This document shows, piece by piece, positions 1 to 9,620 of a stretch of 64,000 nt of DNA. Below the pieces are notes generated by a model. It ran no database searches. It was not told the DNA's origin and saw only the letters and a program-made list of their open reading frames with translations. Origin of the DNA: Phenylobacterium sp. (GTDB lineage: Bacteria; Pseudomonadota; Alphaproteobacteria; Caulobacterales; Caulobacteraceae). The position numbers and the translations under genes are program-made. Numbering within the stretch: position 1 is the stretch's first letter; each line of letters starts with the position of its first letter. The stretch spans positions 1 to 64,000 of the forward strand of contig NZ_PNLB01000024.1 in NCBI RefSeq assembly GCF_013822795.1, in the 5' to 3' direction.

Positions 1-82
1 TTCCAGATATTAACGCGTCCACTGATGTCGTGAATCAGTCATCCCCCAACTTGGTGCACCCGCACTCACGGAACCGAGAAAT

Positions 83-505
83 ATGGACGAGAAGTCGGAA
101 GTCATTGAGATGACGGCGGATATTGTTTCCGCTTATGTCGGGAACAATTCGGTGGCTGCGGCCGACCTTCCCAACCTTATCCAGAGCGTCCATCGGGCGC
201 TGGCGGGTATTTCCACCGGTTCTGACGTCCAGGAAGTCGCGCCGAAAGAGCCGGCCGTGCCCGTGCGTCGGTCGATCACGCCCGATCATCTGGTCTGCCT
301 GGAAGACGGTCGCAAGTTCAAGTCGCTGAAGCGTCACCTGCGCACGAAGTACAATATGAGTCCGGAAGAATACCGCGCGAAGTGGGGTCTTCCGAAAGAC
401 TACCCGATGGTCGCGCCGAACTACGCCAAGGCGCGCTCGGACCTGGCCAAGCAGATGGGCCTGGGGCAGGGCGGCCGTCAGGCTCCGCGCAAGCGCTCTA
501 AGTAG
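83..505 (+). CDS. mucR: Ros/MucR family transcriptional regulator
   Basis: The 140-residue product is a Ros/MucR-type DNA-binding regulator. The domain lies at about residues 65-130 and includes the family signature around CLEDGRKFKSLKRHL followed by YRAKWGLPKDYPMVAP. In Ros the finger uses Cys-Cys-His-His. Here the second Cys is replaced by Asp (C-L-E-D) and the last His by Tyr (HLRTKY), so the classical zinc site is incomplete. Related rhizobial Ml proteins also tolerate loss of zinc ligands. The C-terminus is basic (RKRSK) and the N-terminal 60 residues are probably for oligomerisation. In Caulobacter, MucR proteins work with SciP in controlling CtrA-dependent cell-cycle promoters. The start at ATG 83 is favoured because it gives the usual family length. 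A strong terminator follows directly, so the gene is probably monocistronic. Which of the two Caulobacter MucR paralogues it matches cannot be told from here. Confidence 0.93.
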   Translation: MDEKSEVIEMTADIVSAYVGNNSVAAADLPNLIQSVHRALAGISTGSDVQEVAPKEPAVPVRRSITPDHLVCLEDGRKFKSLKRHLRTKYNMSPEEYRAKWGLPKDYPMVAPNYAKARSDLAKQMGLGQGGRQAPRKRSK

Positions 506-530
506 AGCTTGCTGACAGATTGAGATTTGA

Positions 531-561
531 AAACGCCCGCCTGAATAGGCGGGCGTTTTTT
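531..561 (+). terminator. Rho-independent terminator after mucR
   Basis: A perfect 12-bp stem (531-542 pairing with 547-558) with a GAAT loop runs into six T residues at 556-561. It lies 26 bp after the mucR stop codon. The upstream arm begins with an A run, so it could also work on the minus strand. Confidence 0.92.
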
Positions 562-604
562 GTTGTCCCGCAAAGCTCAGTTCTGCGGGGATGCTGAAGC
601 GACC

Positions 605-937
605 ATGCTAGCGCGTTTCGCCCGCTTCCATCCCGATCACGTCAGTGTCCGGCGAGTCCGCTTCGAGATGGAGGCGTTCACGGGCGCGCCCGACGCGGCG
701 GCGGCGCTCCTGCAGGATCCCGCTACGGCGCCGCCCCTGACGGACAGCGCCGTGGCGGCGGTGTTCGAGCAGTTGCTGAAGGCGCGGAGGTCCGGCGCGG
801 CCGAAGACGCCAAGCGGGCGATCGCTGCTTTTAAAGCCGTCCGCTACTGGCGCCTAAGAGACCGCTGGCCGGATTTCTGCTCCCGCCAGTCGCCAGTCGT
901 CGACTGCCGCGCGGAGGCGGCCCGCGTGGCCGGCTGA
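605..937 (+). CDS. Small hypothetical protein, uncertain
   Basis: An open frame of 110 codons from ATG 605. The frame can be extended to a TTG at 560, but that codon sits inside the T run of the mucR terminator, so the ATG is preferred. The product is rich in Ala and Arg and predicted mostly helical. It has no signal peptide, membrane segment or motif I recognise. No clear Shine-Dalgarno sequence precedes the start. It fills the space between the mucR terminator and the PAS gene, and nothing better is found there on either strand. It may be a real lineage-specific gene or chance open frame in GC-rich DNA. Confidence 0.4.
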   Translation: MLARFARFHPDHVSVRRVRFEMEAFTGAPDAAAALLQDPATAPPLTDSAVAAVFEQLLKARRSGAAEDAKRAIAAFKAVRYWRLRDRWPDFCSRQSPVVDCRAEAARVAG

Positions 938-1031
938 GCCGCCTTACGGTCAAGCTACGCCACCTTTCGGCCCGATTTCTTTCCGGGCAATTAGGATTTC
1001 CCTTGCCGGAGAATCACCCTCTGGGCGATAA

Positions 1032-1565
1032 GTGATTCGTCGTGATTCCAAGGGGTTGTTAAGGAATCTGAATATGGCCGCACAAATGGGGGCTTCGGCG
1101 GCGGCCGCGCGCGCACACGAGGAACTGTATGCCTATTGGGCCGGATTGCGGCGTAGCGGGCGGCTACCTGGGCGCGACGACATCCACCCCGACGACTTCA
1201 AGCGCCTGCTGCCGACGATCAGCCTGATCGACGTGCGCCGCGATCCGCTCGAATTCCGCCTGCGGCTCGCTGGCACCGGGCTCTATGGCGTCTACGGCCG
1301 CGAGATCACCGGCCGCACCTTGACCGAGGCCTATAACGCCAACGCCGCCGACTACTGGCGGCGCGAGCTGACCAAGGTGGTGCAAGAGCGCCGCCCGTCG
1401 GTGGGGGTCCACAGCCTGGCCTGGCGCGGGGCGGCGCACATCTCGATCCTCTGGCTGCGCTTGCCGCTGGCCTCGAACGGCGCCGATGTCGACATGATCC
1501 TTGGCTACGACGCGGTGGTCGGCGTCCAGGGCGACACTGTCGCCAGCGGCATCCGCGCCGCCTGA
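1032..1565 (+). CDS. Single PAS-domain protein (PAS_5 type)
   Basis: The 177-residue product carries one PAS-like domain of the alphaproteobacterial PAS_5 type at about residues 30-165. Family-like features are the AYWAGLRRSGRLPGRDDIHP entry, a central FRLRLAGTG strand and the GREITGRTL turn. There is no output domain, signal peptide or membrane segment, so it is probably a cytoplasmic sensor or adaptor. The start is GTG 1032, with ATG 1074 as an alternative. Caulobacter has a single-PAS protein, MopJ, that links starvation signals to cell-cycle kinases. This protein is of the same general kind, but orthology is only a suggestion. It ends 4 bp before the convergent sufE stop. Confidence 0.8.
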   Translation: MIRRDSKGLLRNLNMAAQMGASAAAARAHEELYAYWAGLRRSGRLPGRDDIHPDDFKRLLPTISLIDVRRDPLEFRLRLAGTGLYGVYGREITGRTLTEAYNANAADYWRRELTKVVQERRPSVGVHSLAWRGAAHISILWLRLPLASNGADVDMILGYDAVVGVQGDTVASGIRAA

Positions 1566-1569
1566 GCCG

Positions 1570-1995
1570 TTAGGCCGTGGCCAGGGCCTCGGCGTCGCGC
1601 CGGATCCGGGCCGCCATCGAGGCCAGGCCGTTGGAACGCTGGGCCGACAGGTGTCCGGCCAAGCCGAGCCGATCGAAGGCTGACTTCACGTCGAAGGCGA
1701 CAATCTCGTCAGGCTGGCGCCCAGAGAACAGCCGCAGCAGCACCGCGATCAGGCCGCGCACGATGTGGGCGTCGGAATCGCCGCGGAAGTTCACCACCCC
1801 ATCGGCCTGCGGCTCGGTCACCAGCCACACCTGGCTGGCGCAGCCGCGCACCTTGTTGGCCTCGCTGCGTTCGCTGTCGGAGAGCGGCGCCAGTTCGCGG
1901 CCCAGCTCGATGACGTAGCGATAGCGTTCCTCCCAATCGCCAAGGAGGTCGAACTCTTCGACCAGGTCGGCCAGGGCGTTGTCGATCGTGTTCAT
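1570..1995 (-). CDS. sufE: SufE family cysteine desulfurase activator
   Basis: The 141-residue protein matches SufE, which accepts persulfide sulfur from the cysteine desulfurase SufS and passes it to the SufBCD scaffold for Fe-S cluster assembly. The acceptor cysteine is visible as C52 in the motif VRGCASQVWL. The N-terminal DLVEEFDLLGDWEERYRYVIE segment region (here residues 10-30) and the later SNGLASMAARIR helix are typical. Length is normal for the family. The other suf genes are not in the window, so sufE is unlinked here. It converges on the PAS gene with a 4-bp gap and no terminator between them. Confidence 0.93.
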   Translation of the reverse strand: MNTIDNALADLVEEFDLLGDWEERYRYVIELGRELAPLSDSERSEANKVRGCASQVWLVTEPQADGVVNFRGDSDAHIVRGLIAVLLRLFSGRQPDEIVAFDVKSAFDRLGLAGHLSAQRSNGLASMAARIRRDAEALATA

Positions 1996-2053
1996 ATCAA
2001 TGGCGACTTAGGCGCCGGGACCGCCTTGTGCAACGGCTTTCGCCGCAACTCGC

Positions 2054-2848
2054 CTAGGCGGCGGGCAGCCGGACGCGGGCGGTCAGGCCCTGGCCAGGAG
2101 CCGAACTCAACTTGAGGCGCCCGCCCATGGCTGTGCATAGCAGCTCGACGATCGGCAGGCCCAGCCCCGCGCCCTCGCTGCGCCGGGTCAGCGCGTTTTC
2201 GCCCTGTTCGAACGGCTGCAACAGGCGGGGAATGTCCTGCGGGTCGACACCTGGACCGTCGTCGACCACGGCGATTTCGACCTGGTCGCCCACGCGGTTA
2301 GCGTGCACCCGCACGACGGCGCGGTCGGGGGAGAAGATGACCGCGTTCTGGATCAGATTGCCGAGCAGGTTGCGCAGCCCGCGGGCGTCGGCGGTCACCG
2401 CCGGCAGGCGGCCGCGCTGGAGGACGATCACCTCGACCCCGCGGGGCGCGGTCTCCTCGCGCAGGCCGTCCAGGACATCGTCGAGCGCGTGGTCGAGCGA
2501 TTCAGGGCCGAGATCGAAGTCCATGGCGCCGCCTTCCAGGCGGGCGATCTCGAGCACCTGGTTCACCAGCCGCAGCAGCCGTGCGCCGCTGGTGTGGATG
2601 ATGCTCGCATATTCCTTGTACTGCGGCGCGCCGAGTGGGCCGTAGAGCTCCGATTGCAGAATCTCGGAGAAGCCCAGGATCGAGTTCAGCGGCGTGCGCA
2701 ACTCGTGGCTGGCCATACGCAGGAACGAACGCTTGGCCTCGTCCGCGATGACGTCCCGGCGCTGACGCGCGGCCGTCCTGGCGTCGGGCTCTGACGCTGA
2801 AGCCCTTGGCGTGCCGGGCGGGAAGTGAGCCGCATGGGCCATGTGCAA
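2054..2848 (-). CDS. Soluble histidine kinase
   Basis: A 264-residue cytoplasmic kinase made of only the two catalytic modules. The dimerisation and phosphoacceptor domain has H48 in ASHELRTPLN. The ATPase domain has the N-box around N168, the G1 box DDGPG at 196-200 and the G2 box GAGLGL at 226-231. There is no membrane segment, no recognisable sensor domain and no receiver. The first 30 residues look unstructured. It is transcribed divergently from the DivJ-like kinase across a 216-bp region. No response regulator is adjacent, as expected of an orphan kinase feeding a network such as DivK/PleD/CtrA. The H-box resembles the DivJ/PleC group. Confidence 0.9.
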   Translation of the reverse strand: MHMAHAAHFPPGTPRASASEPDARTAARQRRDVIADEAKRSFLRMASHELRTPLNSILGFSEILQSELYGPLGAPQYKEYASIIHTSGARLLRLVNQVLEIARLEGGAMDFDLGPESLDHALDDVLDGLREETAPRGVEVIVLQRGRLPAVTADARGLRNLLGNLIQNAVIFSPDRAVVRVHANRVGDQVEIAVVDDGPGVDPQDIPRLLQPFEQGENALTRRSEGAGLGLPIVELLCTAMGGRLKLSSAPGQGLTARVRLPAA

Positions 2849-2988
2849 CTTACGAGCCTCGCGGTCTGGTACTGCCCAGACCCTAGCGCTCGCCCGCTTA
2901 CGAATTGGTTTCGATCAGCAGGCCGGCGCACGGCCGTTCCAGCTATGTACCCAAGTCGGGTCGCCCAGGGCGCGAGCGGTCTCGCAGC

Positions 2989-3036
2989 GACTCGCCTGCA
3001 TCGTTAGAGTTAAGGGCAAGAATCCTCTGTCGAGTC
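2989..3036. promoter_or_regulatory. Cluster of three GANTC (CcrM-type) sites
   Basis: GACTC at 2989-2993, GAATC at 3020-3024 and GAGTC at 3032-3036 lie within 48 bp, just before the DivJ-like kinase start at 3065. GANTC is the CcrM methylation site in Caulobacterales, and its methylation state reports replication passage. In DNA of this GC content one such site is expected roughly every 350 bp. Function here is inference. Confidence 0.4.
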
Positions 3037-3064
3037 GCCCGCCAAAGGAGCAGCGAGCCCGCCC

Positions 3065-4540
3065 GTGATCGAGAACCCGCCCGCCAGGACACTGACGAGG
3101 ACCAGGCCCGCGGGCCGGGCGTCGATCCTTGCGATCGCCGGCCTCGGCGCGGCGGCGGCGGGCGCGGCTGCGTTCACCGGCGGGGTGGGCAGTCCGCTGG
3201 CGGTCTGGTGCCTGGCGCCGCTGGTGGCGGCGGTGGGCGTCGGGCGCGGCGAGCGATTGGCGCTTGGGGCCGCGGTCTCGCTGGCCGCGGTCGGGGTGGC
3301 GGCGATCGGCGGTCTGACGCTGCCCGGCTACGTGCTGATCCCGGCCGCCGCAGCGGTGGTCAGCGCCTTCGCCCTGACCTCGACAGTGCTTGGCCTGGCG
3401 GCCGCGCTCGTGCTCCTGCAGCGGAACATGGGGCGCGAGGACCGCCGCCAGCGCCTGGCCCTGGCGCAGCTTCGGCAGGTGCTGGACGAACAGCCTTTCA
3501 TGGTCGCCACCTTGGACCACAACGGCCTGATCGCCCGCACATGGGGCCGCGAGCCGGCCGGCGCGCGCGGCATTTCCAGCACCGGGCTGACCATCGTCGA
3601 TCTGGCGAGCGAGGCCGATCGTCCCAAGCTGCGCCAGGCGCTGACGATTGCGCGGACGGAAGGCGCTGCGGAGGTCGCGTTCGCCCCGGCCGCCGAGCCG
3701 CAGGCCTGGCTCGCCGTCAGCCTGCGACGCACGACGTCGGGCCGGCTGATCGGGGTGCTGCGCGACGCCGCCGCCGCCCACGCCCGCGAGCTCGAGCTCG
3801 AGCAGGCCCGCAGCGAGGCCGAGGCCCAGAACGCCGGAAAGTCGCGCTTCCTGGCCAATATGAGCCATGAGCTGCGCACACCGCTCAACGCGATCATGGG
3901 CTTTTCCGACATCATGCGGCAGGGCTTGTTCGGGCCGCTGTCGGACCGCTACGCCGAGTATGCCGAGCTGGTGCACGAGTCGGGCGGGCATCTGCTGGAC
4001 CTCATCAACGACGTGCTCGACATGTCCAAGATCGAGGCTGAGCGGTACGAACTGGCGCGCGAGGCGTTCGACGGCCGGGAGTCGGTGTCGGGCGTCCTGC
4101 GGCTGATGCGCGGCCAGGCCGACCGGGCGGGCGTACAGCTGCGCGGTCTGCTGCCGCGTGAACCGCTCGACGTGTTCGCTGACCGGCGGGCGCTCAAGCA
4201 GATCGCGCTCAACCTGGTCTCCAACGCGCTGAAGTTCACGCCGCGCGGCGGGGCCGTGACGGTGACGCTGCAGGCCGACGACTCGGTGATGGAGCTGTTG
4301 GTCGCCGACACCGGCGTGGGCATCGGTCCCGAGGACGTTCAGCGACTGGGACGGCCGTTCGAGCAGGCCGGCGGCGTGGCCCAGCGTGCGGCCGGCACCG
4401 GCCTTGGCCTGTCGCTGGTGCGCGCGTTCGCCGAGCTGCACGGCGGCGAGATGATCATCGAAAGCCGGCTGGGAGAGGGGACCACGATCACCGTGCGCCT
4501 GCCGGTCATCGATCAGCCGTCGGCGGCGAACACGCCCTGA
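3065..4540 (+). CDS. divJ: DivJ-like membrane histidine kinase
   Basis: A 491-residue sensor kinase. Residues 20-118 are strongly hydrophobic and form about four to six membrane segments. A degenerate PAS-like region follows (about 140-235), then a short coiled coil. The HisKA domain has H268 in ANMSHELRTPLN, and the HATPase domain has the N-box at N387, DTGVGI at 415-420 and GTGLGLS at 444-450. The H-box neighbourhood (FSDIM, then FGPL, then LDMSKIEAERYEL) is of the DivJ/PleC type. DivJ in Caulobacter phosphorylates DivK and PleD at the stalked pole. The short N-terminus without a large periplasmic domain fits DivJ better than PleC. The start is GTG 3065; an AAGGAG lies a little far upstream. 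The protein is shorter than C. crescentus DivJ, so the name is provisional. Confidence 0.65.
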   Translation: MIENPPARTLTRTRPAGRASILAIAGLGAAAAGAAAFTGGVGSPLAVWCLAPLVAAVGVGRGERLALGAAVSLAAVGVAAIGGLTLPGYVLIPAAAAVVSAFALTSTVLGLAAALVLLQRNMGREDRRQRLALAQLRQVLDEQPFMVATLDHNGLIARTWGREPAGARGISSTGLTIVDLASEADRPKLRQALTIARTEGAAEVAFAPAAEPQAWLAVSLRRTTSGRLIGVLRDAAAAHARELELEQARSEAEAQNAGKSRFLANMSHELRTPLNAIMGFSDIMRQGLFGPLSDRYAEYAELVHESGGHLLDLINDVLDMSKIEAERYELAREAFDGRESVSGVLRLMRGQADRAGVQLRGLLPREPLDVFADRRALKQIALNLVSNALKFTPRGGAVTVTLQADDSVMELLVADTGVGIGPEDVQRLGRPFEQAGGVAQRAAGTGLGLSLVRAFAELHGGEMIIESRLGEGTTITVRLPVIDQPSAANTP

Positions 4541-4547
4541 TCGCCGA

Positions 4548-5462
4548 TCAGCGGGCGGCGACCTGCAGGAAGGCGCGGCCGGCCGCGAAGTCTCCGACCT
4601 CGACATAGGCGCGGCGCACGACCTCGCCGTCGGGGCCGGCGAACAGGAACTCCACCGCCACCGCTTCGCGTGGGTCCAGCTCGGCCAGGGCATGGGCGGC
4701 CGCGGCCGGGAAGCGGAAGGCCCACCCGGTCTTGAACGCCTTGGGCAGCAGGTCCTGGCCTGCCGGGCTGCGGGCCTCGGCCGTGTAGGCGTTGCGCGCC
4801 GTCTGCGGCGGCAGGCGCCGGGCCAGCGGCAGCTTGTTCAAGGGCTGGCCGCGGGCGTCGAGATACGGCCCCAGCGTCGCGTCCGTGTCGCGAAGGACCA
4901 GCCTGGCGCCATACGGCGTCTTGCCGTCGGCGAAATTGGCCACCGCCATCAGCGCATTGGCGCCCTCGCGGCCGGCCAGGCCGAAGACCATCTTGTTCCA
5001 GCCGAAGCTGGCGGTCTGCTGCAGACGCCAGCGCACGCCGCCGGACCGGTCGGCCCGCCACTCGGAGACCTCGCCCGGATAGGTCATGCGTGAGATCTGC
5101 GCATAGCCTTCGAACGCCTCGCGCACGCGGCCGGCGGCCAGCGTCATGTCCGCCGACTTGCAGGGGGTCGACGCGGCCTTGGCCCGCGCACGGCGTTCCA
5201 GCTGGGCCAGCTCGGCCTTGTCGGCGCCCGAGCGGATGGCCGCGCCGTGCGCCTGCATGCGCCCAGCCGCCAGCGCCGCGCCGACCGGGGGCGCGAACAG
5301 GCCGCACCTGGCGTCGGCGGCGGTCATCACCGTGCGTTCGTAGAAGAGGTCGGCGGCCGCGGCCGCAGCCGAGACTCCGGGCGCGGCGAGAAGCGCCCCC
5401 GCCGCGGCCAGCCCCATCCATCCACACACGACGCGCCGCGCGGTTCTGCGCGTACTCGTCAT
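4548..5462 (-). CDS. Secreted protein of unknown function
   Basis: A 304-residue protein with an N-terminal signal peptide: basic start, hydrophobic core GLAAAGALLAAPG and an Ala-rich cleavage region near residues 31-37. The mature part has two cysteines (C53 and about C100) that could form a disulfide in the periplasm, and a C-terminal half rich in beta-strand patterns. I do not recognise a family. It converges on the DivJ-like gene with a 7-bp gap, and diverges from the DUF1491 gene. A periplasmic or outer-membrane-associated role is inferred only from the signal peptide. Confidence 0.75.
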   Translation of the reverse strand: MTSTRRTARRVVCGWMGLAAAGALLAAPGVSAAAAAADLFYERTVMTAADARCGLFAPPVGAALAAGRMQAHGAAIRSGADKAELAQLERRARAKAASTPCKSADMTLAAGRVREAFEGYAQISRMTYPGEVSEWRADRSGGVRWRLQQTASFGWNKMVFGLAGREGANALMAVANFADGKTPYGARLVLRDTDATLGPYLDARGQPLNKLPLARRLPPQTARNAYTAEARSPAGQDLLPKAFKTGWAFRFPAAAAHALAELDPREAVAVEFLFAGPDGEVVRRAYVEVGDFAAGRAFLQVAAR

Positions 5463-5555
5463 GCCTTTGGTTTTTCTCGTATAGGTTCGAGATCTTGCGG
5501 CCGAGCCTAGTGGCCCGGTCTTTCCGTTCCGTTATCGAGACGCCGTTCGACGACC

Positions 5556-5888
5556 ATGCTGCTTTCCTCTGACATCTGGGTCGCGGCCCTGATCCGCCGC
5601 GTGGAGCTGGGCGGCGGGTTCGCCGTGGTGGCGCGCAAGGGCGACGCACGGGCCGGCAGCGTGCTGGTCAAGGTGTTGAACCGCGGCGACGGCACCAGCA
5701 GGCTCTATGCCGAGGCGACGCGCGGCGACGGCGAGCGGGTCTGGATGCGGCCAGCGCTTTCCGACCAGGAGGCCGACCTTGACCGCTACATCGAGCGGGC
5801 GATCCGCATCGACCCCGACATCTGGGTCGTGGAGATCGAAGATAAGGAAGGTCGCCACTTCCTGATCGAGCCGGTCGAACAGGGCTGA
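5556..5888 (+). CDS. DUF1491 family protein
   Basis: The 110-residue protein matches DUF1491, a small alphaproteobacterial family of unknown function. The hallmark start LSSDIWVAALIRRVELGG is present, as are the ARAGSVLVKVLN and DPDIWVVEIED segments. It is predicted cytoplasmic with no membrane segment. Its length is typical. It lies 93 bp from the divergent secreted-protein gene and 99 bp before the next small gene. Confidence 0.85.
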   Translation: MLLSSDIWVAALIRRVELGGGFAVVARKGDARAGSVLVKVLNRGDGTSRLYAEATRGDGERVWMRPALSDQEADLDRYIERAIRIDPDIWVVEIEDKEGRHFLIEPVEQG

Positions 5889-5987
5889 CGGACGCGGTTA
5901 CCGCGCGATTCACCGCCTTTCTCAACGGGGGCGAAAGCACGCTTGTGGCACACAGCGGCGTTCCACGAACGCGAGCGCTTGCTTGGT

Positions 5988-6368
5988 ATGCTCTTCCTGC
6001 TGAACGACGTTGTTTTGAACCTGAGTGGAGCGAAGCTTTCGCCGAAAGTGGCAGGGCGCAGGTTTCGGGCGTTGCCGTTCAATGTGGTCAGCAAGCTGGG
6101 CCAGGAGCTCTACGCCGAGGATCCGCTGCTGCATTTCGATAAGCCCGAGCGGGCCCGGCGGCTGGCGACCCTGATCATCGCCAAGGCGCCGTCGATCAAT
6201 GCGGCCCTGTTCGTGGCCCCGGCCTATGGCTGCGCGCCCGAGGACGTGACGCTGCGCTACGCCAATGTGGACTTCGAAGTCATGGCCCGGCTTTCCAGCG
6301 CCCAGGACCAGGGCCTCCTGGATACCGTGTCGACCGATCGGCAGGTCTGGCGCCGCCTGGCGGCGTAA
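5988..6368 (+). CDS. Conserved small hypothetical protein
   Basis: The favoured start is ATG 5988, giving 126 residues beginning MLFLLNDVVLNL. An in-frame TTG at 5943 would add 15 residues that look poorly conserved in character. The product is soluble, mixed alpha/beta, with a hydrophobic first strand and no recognisable motif. It lies 42 bp before prfC in the same direction and could be co-transcribed with it. I do not recognise the family. Confidence 0.7.
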   Translation: MLFLLNDVVLNLSGAKLSPKVAGRRFRALPFNVVSKLGQELYAEDPLLHFDKPERARRLATLIIAKAPSINAALFVAPAYGCAPEDVTLRYANVDFEVMARLSSAQDQGLLDTVSTDRQVWRRLAA

Positions 6369-6410
6369 CGCGGGCTTTCGCGCCGGGCCCGGCTGCGCTA
6401 AGCGCCGTCC

Positions 6411-8003
<1,593 letters not shown>

Positions 8004-8009
<6 letters not shown>

Positions 8010-8021
8010 CCCGCGTTAAGC
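8004..8021. promoter_or_regulatory. Palindrome with two TTAA half-sites
   Basis: GCTTAAC, then CCGC, then GTTAAGC is a perfect inverted repeat overlapping the prfC stop codon. Its TTAA elements are 6 bp apart, one short of the CtrA spacing. It lies 174-191 bp upstream of the repeat-protein start at 8195 and may belong to the same regulatory region. Confidence 0.35.
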
Positions 8022-8062
8022 AAATTCGGCGCCAGAGCGGGCCTAGCGTCGTACACAATTTG

Positions 8063-8106
8063 TTTAGTTATTGTTAACCATAGCCCGAGTGTTAACCACT
8101 TGTTTA
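8063..8106. promoter_or_regulatory. Two CtrA-like boxes
   Basis: TTTA-N7-TTAA lies at 8063-8077, continuing into TTAACCAT, and TTAA-N7-TTTA lies at 8092-8106. Each departs from the CtrA consensus TTAA-N7-TTAA by one base. Both sit in the 185-bp region between prfC and the gene at 8195, about 90-130 bp before its start. This is the promoter architecture of CtrA-controlled genes in Caulobacterales. Confidence 0.6.
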
Positions 8107-8194
8107 CGAACTCGGCTCCGGCTTTGCTGTCTCTGGTCTGAACCTTCCGTAGGCGTCCCGTGTTGAGACGCCGCGAGGTGATCGGAGCCTTCGC

Positions 8195-9574
8195 ATGTTC
8201 GAGTTCGGTCGAGAGCTGAAGCGTCTGTTCGGCGCAGATGCAGTGAACGCCCCCCGCGACGGATTGACCGGCGGCGACGCTTCGCTGCTGGAGCTGCTCG
8301 ACCTGCAGATGATCGCTCAGGAGGGCCGTGCTGCGGACATCGCCGCCGGCCGGGTCGGCGCCAAGGACAAGGCTCAGCGACGCCTGGAGAGCGCGATCGT
8401 CTGGCGCGAGGTCGCGCGCCGCTCCGGTGACGCCGCCATCCTGCGCAAGGCCGCGGCGACAGCTGAGTCGGCGGCCGAGGCCTTTGACCGCGAGCGGCGG
8501 CCTGACGGCTGGGCCCGCGCCCGCTGCGAGCAGGCGTTCTGCGCCATGCTGGGCGCCGAGCTGTTCGGCGACGACGGACTGAACGCAGCGGCCGATGTCG
8601 CCTTCCGCGAGGCCCGCGCCGCCGCCCGTGGCGGCCTCTCGCTGTCGCTGGCCGACATCGGCATCGCCGCCATCGAGGCGCGCGAGCAGATGGCGACCGG
8701 CGACGCCCGGGCCGCGCGGGCCGTGGCCCTGCGCTTCGCCGTGCCGATCACCGGCCTGCAGAGCCTGACCAAGCGTTGCCGGGCCGCCCGGTTGCTGGCG
8801 GTGGAGGCGCGCCTGGTGCTGGCTGACATCCTGATCGGTTGGGGCGCGCGGCTGCGCGACGATGACATCCTGACGCTCGGCCGGCAGGAGGCCGAACGCG
8901 CGGCCGAGGGGCTGGATCCCGCCTATGAGCCGCTGAGCTGGGCCCGCGCCGCGGCGTTGCGTGGCCAGGCGATGGCCCTGCAGGGCGAAGCGGCCGGCGA
9001 GGTCGAGACGCTGGCCCAGGCGGTCAGCTCCCTGGCCGACGTGGTCGGCGAGCTGTCGCGCGAGCACAGTCCGCTCGACTGGGCCCGTGTGCAGACGGCC
9101 CTGGCCCAAGGCCTGCAGGCGCTGGGCGAGGCCGGGGCCTCGGAGCGCGCCTATGAACAGGCCGTCACCTGTTATGATCGCGCCGCCCACGTCCTGAAGA
9201 GCACGCCGGGCCTGTCGCTGCGGGCGTTCGGCGCTTCGAATCGGGCGCTCTGCCTGGCGCGTTCGGCGGAGCTGTCGGGCGACCTGACGGTGCTGGACGC
9301 GGCCGAATCTGCCTTCAAGATCGAACTGGCGGCGATCTCGGCCAAGCGCGAGCCGGCGGCTTGGGCGCTGCTGCAGGTCAATCTGGCTCGTCTCTACGAA
9401 GCGCGCATGGACATCACGGGCCTCGATCGCGGCGAGCGGGCGAGCGCGGCGATGTCGCTCAACGCCGCTCTCGACGTGTTCGGCGAGCTTGGCCTCCGTT
9501 CGCTGAGCATTATCGCCGCCGATGCCCTCGAGCGCGTGGCGAACGCCGGTGCGACTGTTCGCCCAACCTTCTGA
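8195..9574 (+). CDS. Alpha-helical TPR-like repeat protein, unknown
   Basis: The 459-residue product is almost entirely helical, with repeated Ala-rich helix pairs (for example WARARCEQAF, SWARAAALRGQA, DWARVQTALAQGL and AWALLQVNLARL). The recurring xWAxx...L pattern spaced by about 70-100 residues resembles divergent tetratricopeptide repeats, usually protein-binding scaffolds. There is no signal peptide or membrane segment, so it should be cytoplasmic. The start ATG 8195 has a GAGGTGATCGGAG region upstream. The promoter carries two CtrA-like boxes, suggesting cell-cycle control. It overlaps the region just before the TonB-C-like gene, 46 bp away, and the two may be co-transcribed. The specific function is unknown. 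Confidence 0.82.
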   Translation: MFEFGRELKRLFGADAVNAPRDGLTGGDASLLELLDLQMIAQEGRAADIAAGRVGAKDKAQRRLESAIVWREVARRSGDAAILRKAAATAESAAEAFDRERRPDGWARARCEQAFCAMLGAELFGDDGLNAAADVAFREARAAARGGLSLSLADIGIAAIEAREQMATGDARAARAVALRFAVPITGLQSLTKRCRAARLLAVEARLVLADILIGWGARLRDDDILTLGRQEAERAAEGLDPAYEPLSWARAAALRGQAMALQGEAAGEVETLAQAVSSLADVVGELSREHSPLDWARVQTALAQGLQALGEAGASERAYEQAVTCYDRAAHVLKSTPGLSLRAFGASNRALCLARSAELSGDLTVLDAAESAFKIELAAISAKREPAAWALLQVNLARLYEARMDITGLDRGERASAAMSLNAALDVFGELGLRSLSIIAADALERVANAGATVRPTF

Positions 9575-9620
9575 GGTTGTGTGGTACAACCCCAGGAGAT
9601 CGAGCGGTTCTGGGGGGCGC

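Noticed and set aside
560..604. TTG start for the small gene after mucR
   Set aside because: It lies in the T run of a strong terminator; ATG 605 is more reasonable, and the gene itself stays uncertain.
2915..4693. 592-codon open frame on the minus strand across the DivJ-like gene
   Set aside because: It is antisense to a kinase with all catalytic motifs in place and has the Arg/Gly/Gln-rich composition of a shadow frame in GC-rich DNA.
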